Below are positions 44,957 through 56,841 of a DNA stretch of 64,000 nt, one piece after another. The translations under genes and the position numbers were made by a program. The notes below the pieces were generated by a model. The model was not told the origin of the DNA and ran no database searches. It saw only the letters and a list, made by a program, of their open reading frames with translations. The DNA comes from Ornithodoros turicata (Eukaryota; Arthropoda; Arachnida; Ixodida; Argasidae): NCBI RefSeq assembly GCF_037126465.1, contig NC_088201.1, forward strand, positions 130,843,552-130,907,551, in the 5' to 3' direction. How positions within the stretch are numbered: position 1 is the stretch's first letter; every line of letters begins with the position of its first letter.

Positions 44957-47660
44957 AGGCACCTGTAGTGTCCCTTTAAGCGATATCGACTTCTGCAACA
45001 ATAACCAAAATTTTATAAACTTGGAAAGTTGAACTAGCGAAATTTTTGCCATAATATCGGTATATATGAAACCAAAATTTGATCAGAGTCGAAGAAAATG
45101 CCAATCAAACGCCAAGGGCGGCTTCAGAGGAACCAAAAAACAGAGAACTCCAGCACCGAGCGATCGAGAGAGTCACGGGAGCGCCAAAGATGATTAGCGT
45201 CGGAGTCAAATTCGACTGCCGGCGCGCACTGCGACCCTTACCCTCTCGAATGAGCGAATAAAGACTTTCACTAAAATTCTGCAAACGAGAAAAGGAATCG
45301 GAGGTCCTGACGTTTTCATGTAAAACACTACGACTCGGACGCAAATAAGCCCGCCTGAAATTTTCTCGTGGTCTACAGACATCTTCCCTTGTGGTATCGG
45401 GCATGAGATAGATGTGATGTACAACGAACATATTATGTTAATAATATTATATTCAATGATAATATACTATGCACGGACAAACGATGTCAGTAAAGATGAA
45501 AGTATTGAATGCTGTCGGGCATGAATCCGATGAAGCAATAATAATGCGTTTTTATAATTCCGGCAGTGAAACGGTTGAAGGACAAAATGCGGCCAAGGAA
45601 TCCATGCGGCCTTGTTGATAGTCACCCCTGGTGCATCCGGCTGTTAAAGAGAGAATTGCAAATTAATTCAGGAATGCGCCATGTAAGTCAAGTTCTTCGT
45701 GAAGTGCACTTGTGTAGGTCACTTAAAACAGAAACTTGGGAAAGTTGGTGATACATACCATAGGGAAGAAGTGCAGTGGAGGGCAGACATGAAGGAAACA
45801 AGCACATTTGCACAAGTAAAATGTGTGTGTTTCCTCGATGCTTATCTTCCGTTGCACTTGCTCCCTACAGGATGTGCACGTCATTTTACGTAGCTGCGTG
45901 TCTACGCAAGATTTGCACTGATTTTCGTGAACCTGTGGCCGGTTTTACAACACATTTGCCTAATGAACAAATGACGCTTCAAGGAGAGGTCAGTGTCGCG
46001 AATCCCTGGGCTTCCACAATGTCCCAACGATATTAATCTTGAAGGAGAATATTCTAAAGAATTCGGCAATGAGGTGCACAGGTAGGAACGTAGATCACGG
46101 TAACGGACCCCTTATGTGGGCAAAACAATCCTTTCTAGCGCTACGATATAGGGATATGGTAGCAAGCTTATATGCTTGTTACTATGGTAGCCATGCCATA
46201 TTCCGCGGAATCAGGATAAATAAATGCTGCCAGTAGCTCATACCACACCGCCATGTTTCGTATTGCAAAGATTTCTCCACTATTCTCTAATTATTTCGTT
46301 GGAGACTTAAAACAGATGGCATGAATGCGCAAGTCTGGTGAGAAACGCCGATGTACGCTAAATCTTACTGTAGCACAAGTCAGTTGATGAGAGGTCAAAA
46401 CGTCGCTTGAAGGTAATGACAGCTGACATGGAAATGATAACCACCGTTTCTTTTGTTTGTTTATTTGTTTTGTTTTGTGTTTGTCGTCTGGAGAGGTCAT
46501 GTGATTAACACCCGAACTAACATGACATGATGAGGATCCTACCTTGCAATTGGTCCGACCTTCCCTTGCAATGCGCTAGTGTAGGCAAACATTGGACGCG
46601 AGCAGTCCGTATAATTATCCATTAGGTCGTTCTCGAATCCATAGAGAACGATGAAGGAATCGACACTTTCATCTAGCAGGTACGACATGATCTTCTCTCC
46701 CTAGGAGATTAAGAAATCAAGGTGACATATTTGTGTCTTTACAGCACTCAATCACCATCCGTAGAGCGCATCGGGTGTGTGATGCGAGAACCCGTTACCA
46801 TTGACGTTCAACAGAGTTCCGGCAGCCAGTAAAAGGTGACCAGGCTACCAATCTTAACGCGCGTTAAATGCTTAACTTGCTTAAATGCTTAATCACTTCG
46901 GCCTTTGATTCGCAACGAATCCTCGCGCAAGCCTATCAAAGCGGCCTTGGAGCGCGCGAACTTTGAATATGACGATAGAGATTCGCGATACGCTCCCACC
47001 GCGGTGCACCTCAAGTGAGAGTTTGCAGTTGTGCCATCCATTTCAAAAGCGCACAAGGAATAGGGTCAGGTCAGGAATCATCCTCATTCTGAAGAGGGCG
47101 CTGTTGTGCTAATTGATGAAATGTTCGTTCGTCCGATATATCGGCTGCTCTCGGCATGGGGGTTTTTCCTTGATCTACCCCCGCTGCATCCCAATGAAAT
47201 CTTCGGCATAAAAGTAACACGTAATTTTAACAGTAGCGCCTCGTAAAAATATAAAAATATCGACAGTGCGAGATCACGTTCAGGATGGCGATGGCCGAAC
47301 ATCAACCAGTTTAATCTGCTCCCGTTTGATGAATGTACGCTTGTACGCAGATATTATTAGGGGTGTCGCTAAGGGGCCGTCGTAGCGCTTAATGCCCACC
47401 CACATGGTGCGTATTTCGCTCCGCCAGTGAAGCAATGCGTGTGAAACGCGGTGCCTGAACGCGCAGAGCAGACCAGGTGTCCGCGCAAAGATGCGGCGTT
47501 GCGTGAGCGCGAGAAACTGCCAGCTGCATTGCAATACCAGCTGTTCGCCTAAATCCCCGTTGTGTGGCATGAAATTCGGAACCCTCATGCCGTGCTGGTT
47601 CGCGCACGGAAAACAAATCAACAAATCATGTGCGTGACATTTTTCGCTGGGCGTAGCCGC
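44957..47660. other. No recognised gene
   Basis: Unique-looking sequence. Frames up to about 108 codons (45105-45431 minus) show no domain. A stretch at 45420-45470 is very AT-rich. Confidence 0.45.
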
Positions 47661-48326
47661 GTTTACATAATACGACACTAGCGTATCATACTCCAGTGTC
47701 GATCCAATCCGCCCATGCAAACGGTTATTTCCCTAGGACAGCGTATCGTATTCAATCCGCTTAACAGAGGTGGATCGAGACGGTGGATGCGCATTCAGAT
47801 TGTGCATGTAAACAGTCGATGCGCATCGAGGAAAGACGAGAGGATTATGGAGAGGGGCGTTCGGGTGCGGGCTAGTTGCGTCGTCTGCTATTCCTAGTCG
47901 GGATCACAAAATGGCGATATTAGGGAGTTCCCAGCCATGCTCCGTTTTGGATATGTAGGTTAGTCTACACTGACAGAAGCAGCAGGGCTTGCGGCAAATA
48001 GAGTTCATTCTCCCAGAGTTCAGCCATGAAGCCAGCGTTCATTCTGAAGTAAGCTTGAAAACGGGACTTAGCTACTGTGTTTTCGACATCTTGACGTTCG
48101 GTGTGAAGGTAGCGGGACACCAGAAGCGGCCGTATTTGCGGCAGTGCGGCTGATTGCGGCGGAAGTGCGAATGCGAGTGCGGTGCAGTGCGGTGGGAATT
48201 TTCTGATATGACACGGCGTGGCGTCATCTCCAGTCTGGACTCGATGCGCATCCATGTAAGCAGTGGCCTACCGCCTTCTCTCCGGTTTCGACTTGATTCG
48301 ATACGCTTGTGTCGTATTATGTAAAC
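47661..48326. mobile_element. Inverted-repeat element with GTTTACATAATACGACAC ends
   Basis: GTTTACATAATACGACACTA at 47661 and the inverse of GTTTACATAATACGACACAA ending at 48326 match over about 25 bp. They continue into GCGTATC. The middle contains GATGCGCATC motifs in both orientations (47786 and 48243 regions). No target duplication is clear and no transposase is seen, so it is probably a non-autonomous DNA element. Confidence 0.6.
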
Positions 48327-48697
48327 ACAGCTCGTAACACGGAACGTGTTGTGCGCTGCAGTACGCACCATGTGGGTCGGCCTTTATGTTCGAAACATAC
48401 AATGCTGTAATACGTACTCGAGCGAGCCACGCACTTACAGGGGCCCAAAAATGCAAAACGTGCTCTTCGCAGAATGAAATATGCCGCTACCGCCAATATC
48501 ACGCGAAAATGACTGCACTAATCGTGCCCTTTTTCACGCATCACCAAGCACAAGAATTGCCGCCCATTTTAATCCAAGTGTCATTTGAAATAGCCTGCGC
48601 TCCGTTACTGAAGTTGTGCCATGTTTTATGCTGACCATGCGCAATGCGCCCGAGATATCGGGAGTTGGAGCGATAGTATAGCAGGTAGGTCCACTGA

Positions 48698-48990
48698 CCC
48701 TGTCGTCTGCTACGGAATACCTTGTGACTCCGTCAGAATATTCCACGCTGTTAGCACAGCACGAAAAGGCATGACGCATGTAAATGACGACACCATTGGT
48801 CCTGTCGTTTGCTAAAGAGTATCTCGTCACTGAGCTGCAGAATATTCCCCATGGTTAGAAGAGTACGAAAAGGCATGACGCATAGAGCGGACGACACCAT
48901 TCGTTCTGTCATCTGCTACGGAATGTCTTGCGACCCAGCTACATATTCCCTAGCAGACGACATGACCAATGGTGCCGTCTGCCATACTTC
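48698..48990. repeat. Tandem repeat of about 103 bp, 2.5-3 copies
   Basis: TGTCGTCTGCTACGG-like sequence recurs at 48701, 48803 and 48907. AGAATATTCC and GAAAAGGCATGACGCAT recur at the same spacing, so the period is 102-104 bases. The copies have diverged by small changes. Beyond the array, 48950-48982 contains an inverted piece (AGCAGACGACATGACCAATGG). Confidence 0.75.
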
Positions 48991-49614
48991 CGCTTCAAAT
49001 CCCCATACCTCGGCGCCGTGCGGATGCTCAACATATGACGCAACAGAACTTCAGTCCAGTTAGCCGCTTTTTACATTTCCTTTCACTACATGTGTGTATA
49101 ATATTCCGCGGGCATGTCCCTGGCGTGAATACACTGTTATGGTTCTTAAAAACGTGGATTAATTCTGGTGCTCCCAGGATTACGCTGAATACTGCCTGGA
49201 CAATTCCAGGTGGCACCCGGATTAAACTGAAAGGCGCCGGGACTATTTCAGGTGGCACCTGGATTAAAATGAGCGGGAAAACCAGAAGGATTCACCTTAG
49301 GGATGACAGGCACGCAGGGCAAGCTCTCAATTTATTCATATTTTGGTGATCACAGCTCGCATTAACATCCGCAAAAACAGGAGAGGAAGGCTTACATAGC
49401 TTTTTTCTTTCTTTTCTTTTTTTCGACAGCTGTCACGTGACAGTACAGTACTGCGTACCCCAAAGGCTCATAGAGCGCAACATGGGGGAGTGGGACGATA
49501 GAGGCATGTCAGCAACACAAAGGCGATGAAAAAAAAGTACAAAACACTACAGTCACATTGCCTGGCTGGCACCAAAAGTAAACCATATAATACAAAAAAA
49601 AACATAATAGTACA

Positions 49615-50929
49615 TTATAAAACGAGTACAGACATCAAACGGAAGTTATCGTAGTCAACGAACTCAGCTAGGTCAGAGGGAAGGTCGTTCCAGTCAATTG
49701 CGGTTCGATAAAAAAATGATTTCGCAAAGGTGTCTGTTCGACATTCAAAACGATTTACTTTGCATTGATGGTCGAAACGTGGGAATATAAGTGTAGGGCG
49801 GGTAAGCGGAGAAAGGGTAGGTGGGATACCGTGCACGGATCTGTGAATAAGTGATAACCTGGCGACTGTTCCGCGACTGTTCAGGCTATGGAGCTCAAGT
49901 CGCTGTTTAATTGCCGTTACCGAAGAACTTCGCGAGTAGTCGCTGATAATGAAACAAGCTGTTCTGTTCTGGACAGCCTCTAAAGCAGAGCACAAGTAGC
50001 GCTGAGGGGGATCCCAGATAGCTGAAGCATACTCCAATTTGGGTCTAACTAGAGAAACGTATGCTAATTTTCGGATACCTTGAGGGGCCGACTTAACGTG
50101 ACGTCAAATGTACCCCAGGGGGCGATTAGCATTCTTAATTATTGATTCGATGTGCTTGTTCCAAGTTAAAAGATGAATACCGAGATATTTGTAAGAGTCG
50201 ACCCTGACAAGAACGTAGCTGTCAAGCGAATACGGAAATGAAAACATTTGGTTAGGGCTGTAACGAAGAAAAGAAATGAGGTTACATTTATCAAGATTAA
50301 GAATTAAGCATGTTCCAAGTCAGGCACCAGGAGTGAATTAGAGAAATGTCATATTGTAATGCAATCTGGTCAACAGGTGAAGATATTTTCCTATAGATTA
50401 CACAGTCATCGGCGAAAAGACGTATAGTGGAGGAAATGTTCTTAGGGAGATCATTGATGAAGATTAGGAAAAGAAGGGGACCAAGTACCGAACCCTGGGG
50501 GATACCAGACGTCAGAGCAAAAGAGGAAAGAAGGACAGTCGTTGCACATTAGAAATGAGGAACGGTTAGTGAGACACTCGCGGATCCAGTTGTAAGACTT
50601 GGGGTCAATATGTCTCGCGCGGAGCTTTTCGAGAAGGTAATGGTGAGGTACCTTGTCGAAGGCCTTGCGAAAATTGCGTCAGTTTGTGAGCGGTTATCCG
50701 CATTCATGAACAGGTCGTGAAGAAAGCATGCAAGCTGGGTCTCGCAAGACCATTGTCTACGAAAACCATGTTGTAGCGAGTAAAAAAAGTTGCTCTCCTC
50801 TAAAAACTGCGCAACGTGAGAGTAAATAGTGTGCTCCAATAATTTACAACAGACACTAGTCACCGAGATCGGCCGGTAGCTACTGCCAACTAAGCGGTCG
50901 CCTGACTTAAAGACTGGAACAATCTTCCC
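49615..50929 (-). pseudogene. LINE-3 reverse transcriptase, palm to C-terminus
   Basis: On the minus strand after the insertion: GKIVPVFKSGD, YRPISVTSVCCKLLEHTIYS, QHGFRRQWSCETQLACFLHD, then a small deletion and frameshift near 50670-50680. GIPQGSVLGPLLFLIFIND follows, then the catalytic FADD at 50405-50416. The C-terminal part reads MEYASAIWDPPQRYLCSALE, FIISDYSRSSSVTAIK and FFYRTAIDWNDLPSDLAEF. The order is normal for this LINE group, with several frame breaks. Confidence 0.85.
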
Positions 50930-51142
50930 TACACTCTAAATCGTTTCACACCTTTAAAGGTGTAAAATAGGTGTATTAACAAAGATCACACCCCTTTCAC
51001 ACCCTAATACTTTGTTTTTTGAAGTTCCTGAGGGTGTAACAATGGTGTACAACACCATCAGGTGAAATATGGTGGTAGTGTGTCGCCAGGGTGTAGAAAG
51101 GGAGTATGTTTGTTTTCGTTCACATGAACAAAAGTAAATATA

Positions 51143-51670
51143 CAGTCAACCCTCGATTTATGAACCTTCGATTTATGAATTCCCTCGTTTTATGAACAGG
51201 AGCACGAGGAACCAAACTTTTTACATGCATTTTCCCCTCGTTTTATGAACCTCGATATCCGAATAATGAATGGAATTTCTGGGAACCAACTAGGAGTTGC
51301 CCAGCGTTTTTGCCCTCAATTTATGAACGGGTGGTCCCGAGGTCAACAGAAATGTTCAAAGGGATTATTCCGTGGTCTTATGAATGATGCCGGAACGGAC
51401 GAATCTTTTTCCAGGTATTGCACCCAGGGTTTTTAACCCCTCGAAATCCGGGTTTTCCGGGGACGCATTAGGGACGACCAAGTGTATAGCAGAAGGCCTG
51501 GTCGAAAGCAAAATTACACAATATATTGCATTATAAACACAATCTCAACTCGCAAATACTGTTTCGCCACCCGATAGTACTGACTTAACGGAATTTTCGA
51601 TTTATAAATCCCTCGATTTATTAACGATATTTCTGGGAACCGAGGGTGTTCATAAATCGAGGGTTGACTG
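51143..51670. mobile_element. Pogo/Tigger-like MITE nested in the 2.7-kb element
   Basis: The ends are CAGTCAACCCTCGATTTATG and its exact inverse, flanked by TA. The interior repeats CGATTTATGAA and TCGTTTTATGAAC several times. CAGT...ends with TA duplications suit the pogo/Tigger branch of Tc1/mariner, judged from terminal sequence only. No transposase frame is left. Confidence 0.82.
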
Positions 51671-51699
51671 TATACAACAACAGGGAACAGGAAGTTACG

Positions 51700-52139
51700 T
51701 TACAAAAGTGCATGCCCTGGATCTACAACACGTCTACCATCTGGTAATGCATGCAGATTTAGAAGATCTGTTGAGATAGTGCTTAAATTTCTCAAAACAC
51801 GTTGATGCTCATTGCAAGACAGAACAAATACATGATAGTGCTCATCATACTCAACTGTAGTTAATGTTTGTATGAGAAAAATGGTATCAGAGTTAATAAC
51901 ATGTATGCCTGCAGTCTCAATGAACACGGGTAAGTCCTCCTCGGAAGATTCTTTGGCAAGCCGACAGCAAATGTGTTATCATTATCAACTGCACTTTTCA
52001 CATAGACTATAGATTCTGCGTGAATATCATGGTCATGAATGTAACTCTGAATCGCTTCTGGGGCATGTTGAAGTAGTATCTCTTTGGAACTATCAGTAGA
52101 TGTGGCATTTCTCATGAAGGGCTGCGACCACACATACAT
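51700..52139 (-). pseudogene. Broken unidentified gene inside the 2.7-kb element
   Basis: Two minus frames join by a shift near 51945. The first has HAPEAIQSYIHDHDIHAESI and VYVKSAVDNDNTFAVG. The second has LPVFIETAGIHVINSDTIFL, TVEYDEHYHVFVLSC and a C-terminal ALPDGRRVVDPGHALL. The pattern of alternating beta strands with HYHVFVL resembles a C-terminal domain I have seen in uncharacterised, transposon-linked proteins, but I cannot name it. Given its position between matching ends, it may be the last exon of a gene of the carrier element. Confidence 0.4.
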
Positions 52140-52449
52140 TTGATAAAATTGATGCCTTCTTGCTAATGAAAGGGTTATGTTCTTAAAATGTCATTTTTTT
52201 AGCAACATCTTTAAAATGCTGGTGTTTCCCTTCGAAACGCGTACAACCATACAGATAGGAAAGGACCAAACAACCTGATGAGTCGCGGATAATGGACAAC
52301 GTAATGCATTTTACAAGGGTTAGATATTTGTGGGTAACAACACTGCAAAGCCTTGAAGAAGCGAATAAATGCAGCGTTCTAAGTAATGAACACGCATATG
52401 GGGGAGGTGCCTGCTCATGAGAAGGTCTACAGTTTCACGAAAAGCTATA

Positions 52450-53325
52450 CAGGGTGTCCCAGAAAACGTGTCATTGAATTATAATAAAAAAACTACGCCA
52501 CCTAGAATCATGCGGTCAACAGCATTTGTTCTTATTGGGTTTTTGCCACCTCCTAATGTGAATGTCATGTACTCCAAGTTTAATTATGTAAATATTTGCG
52601 AACTGAACTCGGAAATTTGCCAAGTAAAGGTCACTTTTTTACCCCACCAATATGAAGAGCGTGCCGAATTCACTCATATTCATGATAATTCACAGTGATA
52701 CTCACGAGCTATCCCATCGGAAAAAATAGCCGAATATCATGCTTTTGGGAGCACCGGACCATAGCGCGCGATGACTTTTTGAGCGCAATCGCTCGCAGTG
52801 CGACGAAAGGAGGTTCCGAAGCCAGCCCACAGAGTGATAGTAGAAAGAGTAACAGTTTCTAAAATTGGGAGAGGGAAGTATTATCCCAGCGAAAGTCGGA
52901 CGTGATAAGCCGTGCCTGTTTTATCTCCTTCTGCGATGTCGGGGAGGGCTGGGTTTCCAACCTCCTTTCGTCGGACTGACAAAGATTGCGCTGAAAAATT
53001 CATCGTGCGCTATTCTGTGCGACCTCCGTAGAGCATGATGTTCGGCTATTTTTTCCGATGGGATAGCTTCTGATTATCCCTGTCAATTATCATTAATTTG
53101 ACTAAATTAAACACGCTCTTCAGATTGGTGGGGTAAAAAAGTGACCTTGACTAGGCAAATTTCTGACTTAAGCTCGCAAAAATTTACATAATTAAATTTA
53201 CGTTACACGACATTCACACGAGCAGGTGGCAAAAACCCAGTAAGAACAAATGCAATTGACCGCATGACTCTAGGTGGTGTAGTTTTTTAAATATAATTCA
53301 ATGACACGTTTTCTGGGACACCCTG
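52450..53325. mobile_element. 876-bp foldback element with CAGGGTGTCCCAGAAAACG ends
   Basis: CAGGGTGTCCCAGAAAACGT at 52450 and its inverse ending at 53325 are flanked by TA at 52448-52449 and 53326-53327. The arms are long (about 400 bp each) with matching ATAATTCAATGACACG, AGTAAAGGTCACTTTTT-like, CCGATGGGATAGCT and AACCTCCTTTCGTC segments around a short centre near 52860-52940. No intact gene is present. It is a hairpin-type non-autonomous element. Confidence 0.85.
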
Positions 53326-53643
53326 TATACAGCTGCCATGCTTCATTGCCATGCACAGCTGCCACGCCATACATGATTGTCTCTATGTCGGCTGTGCATG
53401 TTTACACATATATTTAATCACCTTGATGTGCATACATATATGGACCTCAATGTGATTATACGCAATATGGTGGTAATTGTGAAAACACAGTTACCAGCAT
53501 ATTGCCAGAAACCCAACAGTTTTATTCGGCATTACACCCTTTACACCCCAATTGCCATGAGGGTGTTAAAATACGCCTTAAAAGGTGTGCGCCATGAACA
53601 TTTTGATTTACACCCTTTAAGGTGTAAAACGATTTAGAGTGTA

Positions 53644-54106
53644 CTTTCCAATCATTCGGCAGCTCAGACTCCTGTATGGATTGGGAGAATATGTAGGAAA
53701 GGAAGACACTCGAAATTTCCTTTGTCATGCGTATAACTTTAGTATTGACGTCATGAGGCCCCGAACTCGTGGATGGCTTCAAATATTCAACTTACAAATG
53801 CCCGGGGCACTGATGCTGCCTAGGTCTGCACAAAAATGAAGGGAAGTATACTGGCAACGGTCTTCGTGACTAGTAGCGAAAACCGATTCAAAATATGTTG
53901 CGAATAAGGAAGTGGCCATGTTAGAAGATACCGGGTTCCCACTGGAGTCAGCTATACGGATTATGTTACCTTTTCGGGGGGATATCCCCTGCCAGAACCT
54001 TCTTGGGTTATTAATTAGCAGAGAGGGTAAGTCACGACTGAAATATTCTTGGCTTTCCTCAGCGCAGATTTAATATGTTTATTTTTATTTTTTAATTTTA
54101 ATCCCT
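53644..54106 (-). pseudogene. LINE-3 start of reverse transcriptase, upstream of the insertion
   Basis: The minus strand includes KPSTSSGPHDVNTKVIRMTK, SQSIQESELPNDWKV, the RT entry block, ending at 53644 where the 2.7-kb element was inserted. It continues at 50929. The sequence between about 53840 and 54106 is the poorly conserved stretch between linker and RT. Confidence 0.8.
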
Positions 54107-55131
54107 TCAGGAATTGGGACAGTTGGAGCTCTTAGCCCTCCTAAATAGTCGCTGTTTCTTATTACGCAGTACCCTGACTTCATTAAACCAGGCCGATGGA
54201 TGGCGTCTTATACGTAATATAGGAACATGTAATTTGTTAAGGAGGTTGAGGGTGTCACCAAAAAGGCACCAGTTATCGTTAACAGACCTCTCATAGAAGC
54301 CCAAAACAAAAGCATAATCGGACATACGTAAACCATCGTTAATCGCGTCAAAGTTTTCGCGTTTATAATCTCTGATTACTTTCGTTGAAGTGCCCCTATG
54401 ATGGGTAGGAGCGCTCGACTTTAACGAGAAATGTATGACCTTGTGGTCACTCAACCCATCAAAAACAGAAAGGGATGACACTCATCAGGATGCGAAGAAA
54501 AAACTAAATCAAGTACAGCTTCCGAAGAACACGTAATTCGCGTAGCAACAGACACAAGTTGCTCTAAGTTGAACGTTAGGGACAGGTCAACCAATGCGGC
54601 ACCATTAGCAGATGAGCGAGCTCTCACACTGGTCCAATCTACATGAGAATAATTGAGGTAACCGAGCAGAATTAAGTGATGACATGAAAACTTGCTGACA
54701 ATATACGATAAGGAATCGTGTAGGGACTGTACAAAGGAGTCAGGGGTACCAGGTGGTCTGTAGCACACTCCAATAAGAAGATTAGGATACACACAAGGAC
54801 ACCCATACAGATTCAATCTCAACGCTAACTTCAATATGGGTGGGAGACAGTGTTTTTTTTTTATTTTTTTTTACTGCAGTTAGTACACCACCTCCTCTCC
54901 TTCCCTCTATATCACATCTGAATATATGGTAATCGGCGAAACATGGGTTAAGCTCATCATTACAGACATCAGACGATAACCACGTCTCAGTTCAAATAAC
55001 AATGTCCGTGGAGCAGTTATACAATAGACTACACATTTCAAGTTTGGGCATGACGCTCCTAATGTTCGTATAGAGCACAGAGAGCGATGGCACTGTTTCA
55101 GTGATGACAAGAGGTGGAACAATATGAACAT
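54107..55131 (-). pseudogene. LINE-3 endonuclease and linker
   Basis: The minus strand reads LYTNIRSVMPKLEM, then IV-I-stop-TETWLSSD, LLIGVCYRPPGTPDSFV, ILLGYLNYSHVDWTSV, ALVDLSLTFNLEQLV, then DGLSDHKVIHFSLK and the linker DYKRENFDAINDGL, SVNDNWCLFGDTLNLL and RNKKQRLFRRAK. These blocks are the apurinic-type endonuclease. The usual Asp of the GD-N motif is Tyr here (GYLNY), which would damage activity. Frameshifts occur near 54470 and between 54835 and 54910, where a T-run lies. Confidence 0.85.
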
Positions 55132-55252
55132 TATTTAGCTACGATGGAGTTTCCTTAACACAAAATTCTTCCGGGTTATAATAGTAGCTCTTGGATCCGA
55201 TGACTAGCTTGTCGTACCTCAGTTTGAATGGAACAGCCTGGCTTCTGCCAAA

Positions 55253-56062
55253 CTAGACCAGTTTCTGTCGTGCGAGTCGAGTAGCGGCAGAAAAATTATT
55301 GGAAATTCTTAGGTTCGTTCCCTTAAGGACATGACTGGACACGAGTACCTTGTCTTTGAGTTTAAAAGAACAAAACTTTGCAACAATGGGGCGGACCTTA
55401 TTGGCATAAGAACCTATGCGATGTACACGTTCAGAATCCGACGGTGAACACTGAGAACGTAGTTTAGTGCTACATAGATCGATGACCTTCATTTCGGACT
55501 GAGACCATGTTTCTCCAGCTACGTCAGATAGCCCATAAAAAATAAGGTTAGATCTTCGAGAACGATCCTCAAAGTCATTCAACCGGAACTCAAGGTCCCT
55601 CAGGCGTGTTGAGGTGGCGCTGTTGGATAGCCGAATCTGAGAAATGTCCATTTGAATACTGTTCAGAATGTCTGATTGAGTGCTCTTAACCTCTGACAAG
55701 TCTTTCTCAACCGAGTTCAGTTTAGAGGATAGGGAAGATAGGGCTTCATCGGTGGATTGCTGTCTCTGTTGGAGTGCCTTCACAACTGACAGTAATGTGG
55801 TTACATTGATATCTAGTCTAGACAGTATTTCCAACGACGTGGCTAGCTGTTCTTCCTAAGCCTTTGCCATCGGGCCAGGATTTGTTTCGACATCACCAGA
55901 TAATAGAATCGCTAGCAACTTGTGGGCAAATTGTTGACATGACATACAAATACAAACAAGCCGTGGAGAAGGCAGCAGCAGTGTCAGACATGGATCACCA
56001 CTACTATAGGAGTTATCACCAGCATTACTAACCTGTAATGCAATGAAGAACGGATGAGACAT
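55253..56062 (-). pseudogene. LINE-3 ORF1: 2A-like leader, coiled coil and RRM-like protein, one stop
   Basis: One frame runs from an ATG at 56062 to 55253 with a single TAG at 55856-55858. The first about 68 codons contain a hydrophobic stretch (CLTLLLPSPRLVCICM) and end in LLSGDVETNPGP. After the stop come a heptad-like coiled coil (SSLSSKLNSVEKDLSEVKST, residues about 100-170), then RSNLIFYGLSD and a basic C-terminal domain with KDKVLVSSHVLKGTNLRISN. The second part resembles L1-type ORF1 RNA-binding chaperones. Apart from the TAG the frame is clean, so this copy died recently. Confidence 0.85.
55871..55906 (-). other. 2A-like ribosome-skipping motif in LINE-3 ORF1
   Basis: Twelve codons give LLSGDVETNPGP, which fits the 2A consensus D-V/I-E-x-N-P-G-P. 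At such motifs the ribosome omits the Gly-Pro bond and releases the upstream peptide. Here the break would separate about 63 leader residues from the RNA-binding ORF1 protein. 2A-like sequences at the N-terminus of ORF1 are known in some apurinic-endonuclease LINEs, so the motif is credible in this position. Confidence 0.88.
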
Positions 56063-56200
56063 ACTGCCGGAACCGCTGCTGGCGTTCCCACTGAAGTCGA
56101 AGTCGTGAAGACACGATTTTAAAGGATCATGTGATGACGTAATCAGAAAGCGGAAGCACGGAGCTTGGAAGGGAATGCCGGTGAAGATAGTGCCCTCGTC

Positions 56201-56841
56201 GGGGACGATATGAGGACACTTGAGGCGGACTAGTAATTAGTATTTAATCTGTTTGAGCGATGACGGAAACGCTTGAACAATTTGGTACAGCCAAAATATT
56301 TGCGCCCATTCTTCGCCACTCCCTTTCCATCGTCTGACCCCAACAGCCATGGTTTGTATCCAGCGTTAAAAGTTGTGTAACGAAAAGTGAACACCGTTTC
56401 CTCTTACGGCGTTGTGCCCAAAAGGTTTCCCTTCGAGCACACTCGCATTGTTACCTCGTTTGTGGTGCAATCTTCCGGCGTGTACAAACCGTCCATTTTT
56501 GAGAACGCTGGGCCTTCTATCATGGAATGCTATGGGACAATTCCCAAAACAGCATCAAACGGGCCGGTGTGTTCAACGATTGTTTGTTCTTAATGGTTGG
56601 TGCTACGACACATACCACCATTGTTATGCTTCTTTGCTTGCCTTGCTTCTTTGTGACATGTCACAAAGAAGCATGGCGAATACGGCAAGGTAGCTCATGT
56701 GAACAGTGATCGCATGGAGGCATTATCCTAAGCTTTGAATGACATGGCAAATTGTGTTTGGGGAAACAATTATTCAAAAGAGATTGATAGCAAGCTGTCC
56801 AATGCACGATTCAGCTATCATGTATCTGAGGCATACCGAAA
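56201..56841. other. No gene; short perfect palindrome
   Basis: At about 56645-56674 GCTTCTTTGTGACATGTCACAAAGAAGC forms a hairpin with almost no loop. The rest shows only short overlapping open frames. Confidence 0.5.

Larger units (their letters stand above)
50932..53641. mobile_element. TA-flanked 2.7-kb element with CACTCTAAATCG ends, inside LINE-3
   Basis: CACTCTAAATCGTTT-ACACC at 50932 has its inverse ending at 53641, with TA at 50930-50931 and 53642-53643. Removing it and one TA rejoins the LINE-3 RT frame at NDWKV|GKIVP. More AGGGTGTAAA-type sequence is inverted inside both ends. It holds a broken gene (51700-52139) and two further nested elements (51143-51670 and 52450-53325). The terminal sequence is shared with 15476-16778. 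Confidence 0.88.
49328..56200 (-). mobile_element. LINE-3: CR1/L2/Jockey-group element with ORF1, ORF2 and a 2A-like motif
   Basis: On the minus strand it has an ORF1 (56062-55253), endonuclease (about 55131-54451), linker (54481-54107), RT (about 54106-53644, resuming at 50929) and a C-terminal part down to 49615. It is about 4.1 kb once the 2.7-kb insertion at 50932-53641 is removed. The 5' end near 56200 and 3' end near 49328 are approximate. It is the most complete LINE here and the only one with a visible ORF1. ORF2 is broken by frameshifts and stops. Confidence 0.85.

Noticed and set aside
47280..47720. 146-codon minus frame in a GC-richer stretch
   Set aside because: It overlaps other frames and the left end of the 47661 inverted-repeat element. 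No domain seen.
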